Of a stretch of 64,000 nt of DNA, positions 46,900-57,891 are shown piece by piece. The first letter of the stretch is position 1, and the number at the start of each line of letters is the position of its first letter. The notes beneath the pieces were generated by a model. The model was not told the DNA's origin. It did no database searches and worked only from the letters and a program-made list of their open reading frames with translations. The stretch covers positions 64,059,965 through 64,123,964 of the forward strand of contig OZ024908.1 of assembly GCA_964017125.1 (NCBI GenBank), in the 5' to 3' direction. The DNA comes from Flabesymbios commensalis (Eukaryota > Annelida > Polychaeta > Terebellida > Flabelligeridae). Both the position numbers and the translations under genes were made by a program.

Positions 46900-47181
46900 C
46901 TGTTGAGGTGGTCACATGTCAGTACACTACTATGACCTTGGAGTGTCCTGTTGAAAACAGTGAGATAAGAATTGACAGTGCTGTTTTCGGTCATTATGAG
47001 CATCACCATTGCGGGGGTGAACTGGTCACCGACAACTGCCATTCTCCTGGAGATTTCGACCTCGTAGACGGTTTGTGTTCCGGAAATCAGACCTGTGAAA
47101 TGTATGTAGCCTGGTCTGCATTCGGAGCAGATCCCTGTCCAGGTACTATGAAATATCTACAGCTACAATACACGTGTGTCA
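46900..47181 (+). CDS. SUEL-type (galactose/rhamnose-binding) lectin domain exon
   Basis: The acceptor TCTGTTGCCAG ends at 46899 and the donor A|GTAAGT follows 47181. Both junctions are phase 1, so this 282-bp exon is a symmetric domain cassette. It encodes one full Gal_Lectin/SUEL domain: VVTCQYTTMTLECPVENSEI, RIDSAVFGHYEHHHC, then DNCHSPGDFDLVDGLCSG and ADPCPGTMKYLQLQYTC. The eight cysteines, DPC and KYL motifs are in the normal places. The usual AxYGR sugar-binding motif reads AVFGH, replacing both the tyrosine and the arginine, which may change specificity. Such domains bind galactose or rhamnose outside the cell in egg, mucus and immune lectins. The partner upstream is the signal-peptide exon at 40739-40846. 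If the donor is not used, translation stops at TGA 47214-47216, giving an alternative end. Confidence 0.88.
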
Positions 47182-48246
47182 GTAAGTACGCCTATCACTC
47201 TCTCACACTCGTCTGATAAAAAGGTGTATAACCGCACCGAACGACTTCGTACTAATAAAATAGGTATTCGAAAGAAGCGGAAAGAGCTAACCAACAAATT
47301 GATGTCGTTTTTAAGTGAATAAAGTGAACGTTTATCGTTTGCACATCGTAATTTTTGCCAAAAGTGCATCAAAATTCTACAAAAATACTAATTCGCTAAC
47401 AAATAAACAATGCCAAGTGAATTTTTGAAGTTATAACAAGACTGAAGAGCTATGTTTCTCTAGAATCAAATAAACGATGCCCAACAATATAAACCAGGGA
47501 ACCAGGGCGCATTATAAATACATTGACTGTAGAATGTTGTCATGTCTGCTTTTAATGGCCGAGGATGGAGGCAATGCATCCCTTATCATGCGTATGCATG
47601 TTATGTAACAATGATAACTGGCACAACACCAGCAACATAATATTTTCTTAGAACCTTACATTCCCGAAATATTTAGATGTATACTTATAAATTTATACAT
47701 TTATTTTCAGTGAAATATATTAGTTTTCCAAATTCGGTGAAAGTTTGGTGAACGTTTGTCTAATATAGCGATATGCAAACGGTGTTCAGTAAGTGCGGTA
47801 TAGGATAAAATACAGCACTCATGCAATAAATAAGGTGTGCGCAGCACAATATTCATGTGCAAACAAAAGTTTGATGTAGGCTTATACCGATATAGGCCTA
47901 CGTATCATAGTGAATTTAAGTGAACGTGTGTAAGAATTGTATTTATAGACTGGTGAGCAAGTGTACTTTTATGTATTTCGGTCGTTTCTAGTATTTCGTC
48001 TCTGTCAACAAAAACAAAGCCTTATTTATGATGTTTCCACAGAGAAAAATATCGCTGTGTTATAGCGGGTCATATCAGTATGAGCATACCAAATAAGATT
48101 GACGATACTGCTTATCAATCTATTTATTTATTTTATAATAACGTTTAACAATAACAAAAACACAATAATTTGGAGACTCAATCTGTTATTGATCAAAATA
48201 ATTTTCACCATCTTGAATCTGTGTGAAATTACTCTGAAGTGGATTA

Positions 48247-48280
<34 letters not shown>

Positions 48281-50537
48281 ATCACTAATTTCATTTTCAT
48301 TTTCTTAATTACTATGAGAATATAAATTTACATAGTCAGTGAAATGTTTAACATGGTTGAAATACGGCCGCGTCGTGACACAAAGAATACAGATATGTCT
48401 GTCATTTATGTCTGTCAAGTAAATCATGAATATGCTAACAAACGAAACCGATTTTGCCGAAATACGAAAGAAAAGGAAGGTTTTCAGGATTTGCAAGGTA
48501 TGCCAAACTCGTAAGAGTGGAAACAGCAATATTGTAAGTATATCATGTATATATCCAGTATTATAATGACCTTGATAAATATAATTCAATTAAACACTGG
48601 ATCGCCTTTAAATGCGGCCAGTAATGTAACATGCGTACCTATCCCAGCAACCACGATGTATCAGCCCGCAATCGGATTAATCTTGGTCCAGCTTCTGTGA
48701 TTCTGGCCCAAGATTACACCAACATTGGTTCAATGTCTCGTGTTCGCTAGGATGAATGTAACATTCGCATCTACGAGTGTAGCCTTGGCAACATGCACAC
48801 TAAGATTGTAACATACATGATTGTAACCATAGTAACTTGCATTATCTGTTATTATAGCCTGTACATCTATGATTCTAACCATGGTAACATTTACATCTAT
48901 CAATGCAATATATCTATGATTATAATAGATAGAGCTGGGATTATAATCATGGTAACATGCACTTAGTTTTTAATATCATAAAAAGTCTATCAATTACAGA
49001 ACTTCCAATGCGCAAACTCCTCGGAAGAACCGAGCCTAAAGGCTCACTAAGACCTAATTCCAGGTTCAGAGCAGCCCAAAATATAACAGATTTCGGCGAT
49101 TCTAGTCTATGACATGTTCACATCTTACGGCCATATTAAGAAGTCAAAATAAAAATACTGATTTTTTTGATGAATTTAGCCTGATTGTATCGTTTTAAGC
49201 ATTACGTTTTTGCGGCAGAAACTTTCAAATTGATTGAGGATTTGCTAAGATATCGCTAATTATGTACGAATAATTTTCCTGATATAGCAACATACAGTAC
49301 ACCCCAACCCTAAAATGGTCCCGAAAAAATTAGCGCCACAATTTTATTGTACATACTACGTGGGGTTGTTCTAGAAGGTCTATACTACCATTTTATTAAG
49401 TCAAACCTTGGTTACTTTTGGTGTTGAGATAAATCCGTTTTGAAGCTTATTTCATGAATTCGCTCTTGGACTAGTGGTCGAGTGCGTTATATGATTATCA
49501 TGAATTCCATGCAGAAAGTTACCAAACCCATACAATTTCTCACTTTGCCATTGAAATGCTTTCTTTGTCCAGTAATCATTACTTCTAATTAAAAAAATCG
49601 AACTCATTCATGAGCAAAAATATATTATTGTCACCGTTATTTTCAATCGTATCTTCACTAGGTCCTTTGTTAACAGCGTAAATACCGTATACGTACGTAA
49701 TCACAAAATTCACCGTTATGTAGTCACAAAAATGACAAATAGTATGCAATTATTATGCAATTTCAAATTAAATGTTCTGTGTTACCATAATACGTATAAA
49801 GAGCTGCATGAGGTGAAATATTAATGCTGTGCATATATTTGTACATTGTTTTGAATCAGAGAGAGTATAAATCACAAAACCGTTATATGTGATCACAGAC
49901 GTCACAAATATATCACAATTATATTAAACCAGAAATACATAAGAAGAAAAGTATAACTCCGGCTTGTTGATTTTAGACAGTAGGTTCACCAAATTTCATA
50001 TTATTCAAAAACTATTTCACCCATACACTTGGTTCTGGGGTCATCAGAAAGAGAGATCATTTAAGTTGACATTGTTATTAAAATTTTAAATATTATATCC
50101 ATCTGATACCACGCTCAATCTGATTGTCCACATGTATGTCCCGTGGCCCTCTGTGATAGAGTGGTAGCTCATAATTAATTAATTAGCTTGTAGCTGTGAC
50201 AACCAACATACTTTTCTGATAGGCCGCATTGATTTGTTGTTGTACCCCTTTGTTGAGAACTAGAAACTGTTGTGTTATTGCCAGTATGTGGTTCTCAAAC
50301 GAATACTATTGCACACTTATGCAATACACACATGAAATATACATGTACTGGTATATCTGTATTATGTTGGGTAGAAAATCTACGGTGGCTTACGGCACAA
50401 TACGGTATGTGTTGGCGACCCACACCTGGACAAAAATGTTCCGGATAGCTCTCATCCAAGCACCAAATAAAAGAGCAGATAAAAATCGCAGAGATTGCTA
50501 AGCATACATAATTATAGAGAAAAAATGTTTGCTCTTA
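47182..50537. other. Non-coding stretch downstream of lectin exon
   Basis: No further exon is recognised on either strand. AATAAA at 47254-47259 lies 38 bp after the alternative stop codon but within a family A-like fragment (47255-47320). A TA microsatellite lies at 48247-48281, a CCCAGCAAAC-type foldback at 48643-48751 and a worn half copy of the TTAA palindrome at about 49070-49195. Confidence 0.45.
48643..48751. repeat. CCCAGCAAC foldback copy
   Basis: The ends CCCAGCAACCACGATGTATC and TCTCGTGTTCGCTAGG are inverted matches. The centre has CTTGGTCCAGCTTCTGTG and TTCTGGCCCAAGATT. Confidence 0.6.
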
Positions 50538-51626
50538 AGCAGTTTTCACATGGCACCGCTCAGCTGAGCGGCAGAGCGGCAGAGCGGTGCGCGCTCACCT
50601 TTTAAATAAATTTTAATTCGAGGTGAGCGGCAGAGCGGCAGAGCGCCAGTAATCAATGCGATCCATGAGAAGATTGTCATGTGCATTATACTGGGCTAAT
50701 GTAAGAACATTGTATGCAATATGTTATCATTGCAATGTTATCATTGTTATCAGGTTATAACAGGGCATAGCAGTCTTACCAGCTTACCACTTTGCCATAA
50801 CCATTATGTGACGTCATAAATTAACTGGTATTAGACCACCGCATGCGACGCCGGCCGAACATTACAGTACTTAGCATTAGGCCAACATGTGTTATGTGGG
50901 TAGGCCTACATTGTAATTAGCGCAAATATTGTAAAACAATTTATTTTCAAATATAACTTTATTTCACATTATTATATTATGTTAATGTGATGCTATTGCG
51001 CACATTATGTAATTACTAATATAAGACAATGAATTTAATTAATTAATTATCTTCACAAACCGATTGACAGCTTCAAAAGCACTCTTGTAGACTCTCGTAA
51101 AATCAAGACACGGTGATCAGAATGCCGAAATTAATAGGTAAGATGTATATTTAAGACAGGCCTACATGTATGTTATCTGTTTAAGATAGGCCCCTATAAT
51201 ACTATCTTGATTAAAGTCATAATACGATTTCCAGCAAATAATGTTTGTTTCATTTGAAAAAATTCAACACTACCTCTATGCTTGTTATTTTTACCGGTCG
51301 TTTCTGTTAACTTTATTTTATTATCATAAAAACTATCAGCGGTCTGGGAAGTGAAATTACCATCTAATAAAATCTCTGCCTGCTAGCAAATATTTCATAA
51401 CGTGTAGGGCCTACATAGATTATATTAGGCCTATGCAGCTTGGCTTGGGCATATGCATGTATTCCTATCACGCATGAAATTATGACGTAGTCTTTCACAC
51501 TGTTCTGGCGCTGAGCTGAGCGGTGACATGTGAATGTTAGCAGGTGAGCGGCAGAGCGTCGCAATGTCGTCGGCCGGCGCTCTGGCGCTCTGCCGCTCAG
51601 CTGATCGGTGACATGTGAAAGCTGCT
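50538..51626. mobile_element. 1.09-kb Harbinger-like non-autonomous element
   Basis: The ends AGCAGTTTTCACATGGCACC and TGACATGTGAAAGCTGCT are inverted matches, and TTA occurs directly outside both (50535-50537, 51627-51629). A 3-bp TTA duplication is characteristic of PIF/Harbinger elements. Next to each end is a GC-rich subterminal region built from GAGCGGCAGAGCG and CTCAGCTGA words in both orientations, in contrast to the AT-rich middle. No transposase gene is present. Confidence 0.7.
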
Positions 51627-52434
51627 TTAGGAATCATCTGTTTTTATCCGACATTCCAAATTGAATGTCACAAAATAATCCACCAGATCACATAAGTCAC
51701 ATAAAACTTTACTCTGGTATATTAAAATTGATTTTTCACTTGATGCTGACCTGAAAATATCATGAAGATTAGGAAAATAAGGTTGTCATTTTTTTCTAGG
51801 TTCAATGTACAATTTGAATAAGAAATAAATGAGTTAATCTGAAATAAAAGGAAATTGTTACATAACCGTTAATTTTTAAAGAGCTGTTATAGCTATGATC
51901 ATCTGATTGAGTAACGTCATTATTATCCTTAAATATATATTGATATACAACAGCAGTAGCGTTGTGTCAATGAGCTCATGGAAATTGTGATCTGTACATT
52001 TAATTCAATGATACTTAAACGAAACATCCCACCCAGCGCTGCGACGCTGATTTAACATAAATTTTAACCAGTATTGGCTAAACGTTTTGTGTTTTCTGAG
52101 TTTGAATCTTCAATATGCTCCTCCACACAAATACGTACGAGACGTTTATCCCATGGTGGCTTGATAATGATCCAGCGCCATAGACTTCAGACCAACAATA
52201 AACCAGCAGTGGATACTGTTAGTGACGAGTTCATGTGATGTGAGGGACAATTTATTAGACTAGAGTCCACAATAGATCCTACAGCTCAGCGCCACCCCCA
52301 CGGTCAAGATGAACAGCAACTTAGACTGACCACACATACTGTGAAAATGTTCTGTCTATTGTACTGTAGGCCTACTACACTATCATTACTAATTACATAA
52401 ACCATCAAATATCGCAATTAATCAGATGAACTCG
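51627..52434. other. Non-coding stretch
   Basis: No exon is seen. A degraded foldback piece lies at 52032-52102 (CCCAGCGCTGCGACGCTG to TTTTGTGTTTTCTGAG). Confidence 0.4.
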
Positions 52435-52712
52435 AATGAATGAATGAATGAATGAATGAATGAATGAATGAATGAATGAATGAATGAATGAATAAATGAA
52501 TGAATGAATGAATGAATGAATGAATGAATGAATGAATGAATGAATGAATGAATGAATGAATGAATGAATGAATGAATGAATGAATGAATGAATGAATGAA
52601 TGAATGAATGAACGAACGAGCAAGCGAACGAACGAGCCAACGAACGAACGAACGAACGAACGAACGAACAAATGAACAAACGAATGAATGAACGAACGAA
52701 CGAACGAACGAA
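52435..52712. repeat. GAAT tetranucleotide microsatellite
   Basis: About 44 near-perfect GAAT units (52435-52611) pass into a GAAC/GAAT/AAGC mixture to 52712. The long minus-strand open frames here are only the repeat read as Ser-Phe-Ile-His. Confidence 0.97.
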
Positions 52713-52854
52713 CCATACACGATCGCTCTTTGTGATGACACCAGAACCAAGTTTATAGATGAAATAGTTTTTGAGTTACATGCAATTTTGTGAACTTACT
52801 GTCTAGAATCAACAGAACGGAATTATACATTTCTTCTTATGTATTTCTGGTTAG

Positions 52855-53470
52855 AAGGCTTCCTATAGAAGGCTTCAAAGTTAAAATCAATTAAAAAAAA
52901 TATTTATTTAGTTTTTAATTCAACTTTGCTACGTCCATAATTAGAAGCATAGGGGAAGTTTGGCATTTTTTTATACTTTCTTTCCTAATGGCAGGTTTTT
53001 AGTTATCAATGTCGTAAAACTCATTTCTGGCAATTGTTACTTCATTTTATTTTGTAAATAAACTTATGAAATTAATAAATATAAATTTATTTGTAAACTA
53101 GTATAGAAACAGTCTAGTGTCTCATCATCTTGCCCCAGTAAAAATTTGGAAATGATTGGCACAGCACAAACTGATCCACATAAGGGGTGTTTAATCACAT
53201 TTCAGCAGCCATTTTCCGTATATCTCGGAGGTAAAGTGATCCAAGTCAAAATCTCCCTATATATAAACTGATGGATTTGAATCACTTTACCATTGACGAA
53301 AAGTATCAATTTTGAAGGGGAAAAATTAGATGTTGATTAATAAATCCTGATTTTTTTGCCGAATGGCTTGGGTATTTTAGTATATTATTTTGTATATATT
53401 GAGCTTTCCCAAAATGACATAAACAGAAAAAAAAAGAATTTTGGACTTTCATCACTTTACCTCTGAGCAT
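52855..53470 (-). repeat. Dispersed repeat, copy 2 (inverted to 35329-35950)
   Basis: It carries, in reverse, GAAGGCTTCAAAGTTAAAAT, TTCAACTTTG, AGTAAAAATTTGG, CTGATCCACATAAGGGGTGT, GAGCTTTCCCAAAATGAC and ATCACTTTACCTCTGAG of copy 1. The two copies flank the lectin gene at a distance of 17 kb. Confidence 0.6.
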
Positions 53471-54328
53471 TGTGCTTTTATCACTTGTGATACGGTAAAA
53501 TCATTCAATAATAAATGTATGATTAAAGTAAGGTCAAACATGTCAAAGCGGTCATCTGGAATTTCCGATTGTTTAAAAATTGGTAGAAATATACCCAAAA
53601 AAGCCCAAAATATTGAATTATATTATTATTATGAAAATTTCGCAGCATGCGCGAATCCAATCATAATAACATTTTTATCTACAGTGAATTGGCGACCATG
53701 ATTTGCCCATTTTTTTTTAAATGTTAAAATTATTAAATCACATTACATGGAGAAAGCAAAATCACTTTAGCTTAACTAGTTAATAATGTTATTTGAATAT
53801 AAGTATTACATAATGAGATACCAAACACCAGAAGGGATTACGTAGCGCACAGAGATATGATTTCGTAACGCTGTAATTTGTCAGGGTAGTGAGCAATTTT
53901 GTTTAAAATAGTGCTCTTTATATTCTACTATAGATACATTTTTCAATATAGGACCTAAAATGTTCTTATTTTCTTTTATATTTTAGCTAGGGTTTTTTCA
54001 ATCTAAGATACAGTATAACAAATTGATACGCTTCCATTTCCATGTGATTACGTATACGTGCAAGATAGTATCTTGTACGTACAAGGTAGCCGAATAGCTA
54101 TCTTGTGAGTATCTTATACGTACAAGGTATATAGCAGAATTGCTATTTTGTAAGTACAAGATAACCATATTTTTAATGCATGTCGTTTCCAGAGCTTCGT
54201 TTTAAATATTTTGTGTTCTCTGATCAATAGGCTACTAATAAAATCAGTAGGCTAGGATCTACAGCCTAATGGTTTCTTTTAACTTGTATGTTACAATCAT
54301 TGTGTTGTCACCCCGAAAAAGGCTTCAA
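53471..54328. other. Non-coding stretch
   Basis: No gene is recognised. A small imperfect tandem/palindromic patch of CAAGATAG and TATCTTGTACGTACAAGG words lies at about 54058-54165. Confidence 0.4.
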
Positions 54329-54701
54329 TTAAAGGGACTGGCCCACGCTAAAATCATCAAAAAATCGGTGATTTTATTTCGGGTTCTTAATATGACCATA
54401 TGATGTAAACATGTACATAGACTAGAACTGCAAATTTTTATAATTTTTGTGCTGCGCATTCACCAGTTAGGCTAGATATAGAGACGAAATTCCTGATTTC
54501 TAATTATTGACAACCATGTCAAAAATAGGAAATGCGAGAATTTCGTCTCTATATCTAGCCTAACTGGTGAATGCGCAGCACAAAAATTATGAAAATTTGC
54601 AGTTCTAGTCTATGTACATGTTTACATCATATGGTCATATTAAGAACCCGAAATAAAATCACCGATTTTTTGTTGATTTTAGCCCGGGCCAGTCCCTTTA
54701 A
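54329..54701. repeat. 373-bp near-perfect palindrome with TTAA ends (family P)
   Basis: Ends TTAAAGGGACTGGCCC and GGGCCAGTCCCTTTAA bound two arms of about 180 bp that are almost fully complementary, including GGTGATTTTATTTCGGGTTC, CATATGATGTAAACATGTAC, CTGCGCATTCACCAGTTAGG and GAGACGAAATTC. The centre is a short TTGACAACCATGTCAA palindrome. Partial copies lie at 1-142, 20529-20775 and about 49070-49195. It has no coding capacity. Confidence 0.85.
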
Positions 54702-54778
54702 CGAGAAATATATGGCCTGCCCGCGCTAGTTCGCTAAAGGTTAACCGCTGAAGTCCTGTGTCACACACGCTTGCCATT

Positions 54779-55016
54779 TTGAACCCTTTCAGCACGGGGA
54801 CCGACTTTAGACGTCAGAATCTGACTTCTGCAGATTCCGATGTCTAAAGTCGATCCCCGCACTGAAAGAATTGAATATATAATTATAGTGACCATATAGC
54901 CATAGCATATACGTAATAAAATGAAGCGGGAAGAGCCATCTAAGACATTTCAAATTAAAAAAACCCTCCGGTCTCCATGGTTTATACAACAATATATCAA
55001 GGTTATAAGGGCTAAA
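54779..55016 (-). repeat. TTAA-type foldback family A, reverse
   Basis: CCCTTTCAGCACGGGGACCG, the GACGTCAGAATCTGACTTC hairpin, then the reverse of the family blocks (AAAATGAAGCGGGAAGAGCC, CCGGTCTCCATGGTTTATAC) and AAGGGCTAA. The ends are worn. Confidence 0.6.
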
Positions 55017-55237
55017 TACATATTAAATTAATGCTGAATCACAATTCAGGGTTTGATGGACATTCACACCTTGTTTGAGGGTACACAGCTATTTAATATG
55101 CGAACATGTTTTTATCAGGAAAGTTACACTTGTATAAGACTTAAATATTGCTTTGATGAAACTTTGATAGCCAAGACCCAGATGGTTCAATCAAATGCAC
55201 AATAGCGGCGAATTGTCTCCTTGTACACTCACAAAAC

Positions 55238-55461
55238 CTAGGAAACACAATACTCCAACTGATGAATGTTGGTACACCGTTTACGACGCCGGACCAACAT
55301 TAAACCAACCATTGGGTCAACGTCTTGTGTTTTCTAGGAATCTGCGCACGTGAATGCTGTATTCACGAGACGTTGACCCAGTGCTGTTTTAATGTCGGGC
55401 CAGCGTCGCAGAAGCTGGCCCATCATCAAACCAGCATTGGGTCAACGTCCCGTGTTTGGTG
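55238..55461. repeat. Two adjacent CCCAGCAAAC-family foldbacks
   Basis: The first copy (55238-55338) has ends CCTAGGAAACACAA and TTGTGTTTTCTAGG. The second (55367-55461) runs from GAGACGTTGACCCAGTGCTG to CATTGGGTCAACGTCCCGTG, with GGGCCAGCGTCGCAGAAGC in its middle. They end 40 bp before the TATA box of the next gene. Confidence 0.65.
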
Positions 55462-55500
55462 TGTGTACAGTGTGTACAAACCGACGCTTTGTACAGATGT

Positions 55501-55507
55501 TATAAAA
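55501..55507 (+). promoter_or_regulatory. TATA box of the chitin-binding protein gene
   Basis: TATAAAA stands 59 bp before the ATG at 55566. This would put transcription start near 55530-55535, giving a leader of about 30 bases. Position and sequence fit a TATA-driven promoter; it has not been tested. Confidence 0.55.
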
Positions 55508-55565
55508 GCTTTGGACCCGCAGTCAACAGGCGTATTCGTTCGTGAGCATCCACGCTGTGATCACG

Positions 55566-55632
55566 ATGGGTACCTTTAATATGTGGATGTATCTCCTGTT
55601 GGCCTTTGCGGGTCTTCACTACACCGTCGCTG
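55566..55632 (+). CDS. Signal-peptide exon of secreted chitin-binding protein
   Basis: ATG at 55566 begins MGTFNMWMYLLLAFAGLHYT, then VA, a clear signal peptide with hydrophobic core WMYLLLAFAGL and a small-residue end. A consensus donor G|GTAAGT follows 55632, phase 1. The frame joins the chitin-binding exon at 57679-57891 (also phase 1), giving ...TVAGLSTGDDC.... The first intron would be 2.05 kb and holds two foldbacks. A TATA box lies at the expected distance upstream. The gene lies on the same strand as the lectin gene about 8 kb away and shares its exon-phase layout. The ATG chosen is the first in frame after the predicted transcription start; MNM alternatives downstream are less likely. 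Confidence 0.7.
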
Positions 55633-56141
55633 GTAAGTACTGAACTTTTAACTGCGATATATTTAGTAGGCACGTACATGTTTTGTTGTAACACGTTTTT
55701 CTTGTCTTTTAGTTGGCAATTAAACTAAATAGCATTTTTCTGTACTATACAAAAAAACTGACCAAAAATTATATGTTCAAATATGCTTCAAGGAACTGAA
55801 ATATCACTCCGTTAATTCTCGACCAATTTTCGTGAAATTTTACATAACTTTTCCATTCATGTCGCGAATGGTTTTCAAGTTTTGCTTTATTTTAGTTTGA
55901 CATGTAATACGATTCTGAGACGAATTTATAGAGGGCAACATTGGTCTAACTTCTAAAACACTGTACAATATTTACCAAAACTTCGCCAAACTTTCAGGTT
56001 AGTCCCGACATGAATGGAAAATAATGTGTAAAATGTCATAAAAATTTGAGCGACCTGCGAAAAACATTAACACTGTTAACTGGTTAATGTGAATTCGATC
56101 AGTCTTCCCATGCCATGGCCTACTAGAGGTTTTTCAGTGTC

Positions 56142-56355
56142 TTAGCCCTTTAGGCCCTCACGATGCATTAAAACATCATTTTTCATCTTTGAAAACAGAC
56201 TTAATTTTCCTACTAAGGTTTTTATAATGACAATTCCATAAAACGGTTTAGCAATACAAGGCAATTTTCTAAATCATCCAAATGATCTTCATTCTCTACA
56301 AGCGGATTGTAGTGGATGAAGATGACAAGGGCGAATTCAGGGTTCAAAGGGTTAA
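56142..56355 (-). repeat. TTAA foldback family D, reverse, in intron
   Basis: It runs from TTAGCCCTTTAGGCCCTCAC to GGGTTCAAAGGGTTAA, the reverse of 6647-6897 with matching blocks ATGCATTAAAACATCAT, GAAAACAGACTTAA and GATGAAGATGACAAGG. The hairpin apex is mostly lost in this copy. Confidence 0.65.
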
Positions 56356-56737
56356 ATCTGGTGGTAAATCTCGATATAAACTGTTTTCTGGCAGTTTGTG
56401 CCGTAGACAGACCACGTTCCGCTATAGGCCTTCAGCGCTGCACAAAAAAATTGTCAAACGAGGCATTTTCAACAACCCATCATTTTTTAACAAATGAACT
56501 TGAAACTGAATCTGAAGACCTATTTTGATTCCCAACCCCAGTCCGCATAATGCGAACATGGGTCAACTGGCCCATGACCAAAAAGTAGATTTTCTTCAAT
56601 TTCAATGTGAACGTTTTTGCGGGCAACACAAAATGCGGGCAGTAGCACAACACACAAACATTATTTAAATCCAGCCAAACCGTTTCGAATAAAGTACACG
56701 AAATAAAAATCTAATTTTTAATATAATTTTTATTTAA

Positions 56738-57661
56738 GATATAATGTTGGACCGGTGATTACAAGCGATTACAATTCGAAGCGATGCTATGCGACGTTGG
56801 TCCAATAATAAACCAACGTTGGGGCAATAGTCTCGTAACGTTTGCTGGGTGGTTTCACTTGGTGGTTGATGATAATTATGCACAGTTAACTAATTCCAGA
56901 TTAACGTTCCGTCCATGTGTCGCTCTATCTCGACCTTAAAATGGCCGCTGGCGGAGAGATTCATATCTGGTGCGAGCTTCCTGCCCCAAAATAGGGATGT
57001 TAATTGCACCGAAGGTTGATTGTATGTCTGGTATTTCGTGGCTCTACTCGCTAATCTCGTTGATTGTAGATGTAGACAAGCTCTGAATCTCGCACTGAGG
57101 TGTTTTAGGTTACATGTCTCCCGTAACGTAGGTGTTTTAGGTTACATATCTCCTGTAACGTAAGCGGTAAAAAAACTAGATTATAATGAGAATTCACGTC
57201 GAACATGTTATGTTACTAGTTACGTTTTATGTCATTTGATAAATGTTTCGTTGTTTTCATAATATTTATTGCCGAATTATTGCTTTGAATATAAATCACT
57301 ATCTGCATGATAGGGTTATATCATTAACTTTGTTTACTTGGTAGTCCAATATGACCGCCATTTGTTATATGAAATTGTTTTAGAAATGCCTACACCCATA
57401 GAAATATGGGTCCATATTGTGGTACAAAAATTAGGTCGGTAGTTTTTGTGATAGATTTATTGGAATAAACCCTACAAGGTAGGCCTACCGCCCAGGATAA
57501 AACATGTAGTTCCTCATCGTTTTTATCCGCGTAGACGGTTGTATTTAATGATTGCGACAATACCTTAAACATTGTATAACATTTATACAACGTCGGCCCA
57601 ACGTCTTCGACGTTGGCCCAACATTGTATAAATGTTTTACTAATGTTCTGTTTACTGGGCA
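56738..57661. repeat. Intronic stretch with two CCCAGCAAAC-family foldbacks
   Basis: One copy at about 56738-56850 ends in CGTAACGTTTGCTGGG. Another at about 57560-57661 (GTATAACATTTATACAACG, CGTTGGCCCAACATTGTATA) ends in TTCTGTTTACTGGGC, directly before the acceptor of the chitin-binding exon. A tandem TTTTAGGTTACAT(G/A)TCTCC with GTAACGTA occurs at about 57100-57160. No exon is seen. Confidence 0.6.
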
Positions 57662-57678
57662 TGGCTGTTTGCTTACAG

Positions 57679-57891
57679 GGCTCAGTACAGGGGATGATTG
57701 TGTCCTAATGTGTACGGACATTGACGGGGTAGCCATCCCAGACGGCGACTATTTATATTGCTGGAGCTGTCACAAGTACGTTGAGTGCACTGCGGGCAAA
57801 GAGAAATACAAGAAGTGCCCTAAAGACGAAACCTGGAATGACGAGACCAAGCAATGTGAGCTGGGTAACTCGACCTGCAGTCTTGAAAAAG
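57679..57891 (+). CDS. Type-2 chitin-binding domain exon (CBM14/peritrophin-A)
   Basis: The acceptor TTTGCTTACAG ends at 57678 and the donor G|GTACGT follows 57891; both are phase 1, 213 bp. The exon encodes LSTGDDCVLMCTDIDGVAIP, DGDYLYCWSCHKYVECTAGK, then KYKKCPKDETWNDETKQC and ELGNSTCSLEK. The spacing C..aromatic..C..VEC..G..KKC..W(N)..KQC..C matches a ChtBD2/peritrophin-A domain, which binds chitin outside cells, in gut lining, cuticle, shell matrix or mucus immunity proteins. The exon continues the signal-peptide exon at 55566-55632. There is no stop before the donor, so further exons must lie downstream, possibly beyond the window. A second in-frame acceptor (GTACAG, ending 57690) could shorten the start by four codons. 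Confidence 0.85.

Noticed and set aside
47182-47259. Lectin gene ending by read-through to TGA 47214-47216 and AATAAA 47254
   Set aside because: Possible but not preferred: the exon ends exactly at the domain boundary with a consensus GTAAGT donor, and the AATAAA lies in a repeat fragment. Kept only as an alternative.
50138-50215. tRNA-like or SINE-head sequence (GATAGAGTGGTAGCTC)
   Set aside because: It resembles an A box, but no B box, acceptor stem or cloverleaf pairing could be found.
52405-52750. Overlapping minus-strand open frames of about 100 codons
   Set aside because: They are the GAAT/GAAC microsatellite read as Ser-Phe-Ile-His or Arg-Ser-Phe-Val; not a gene.
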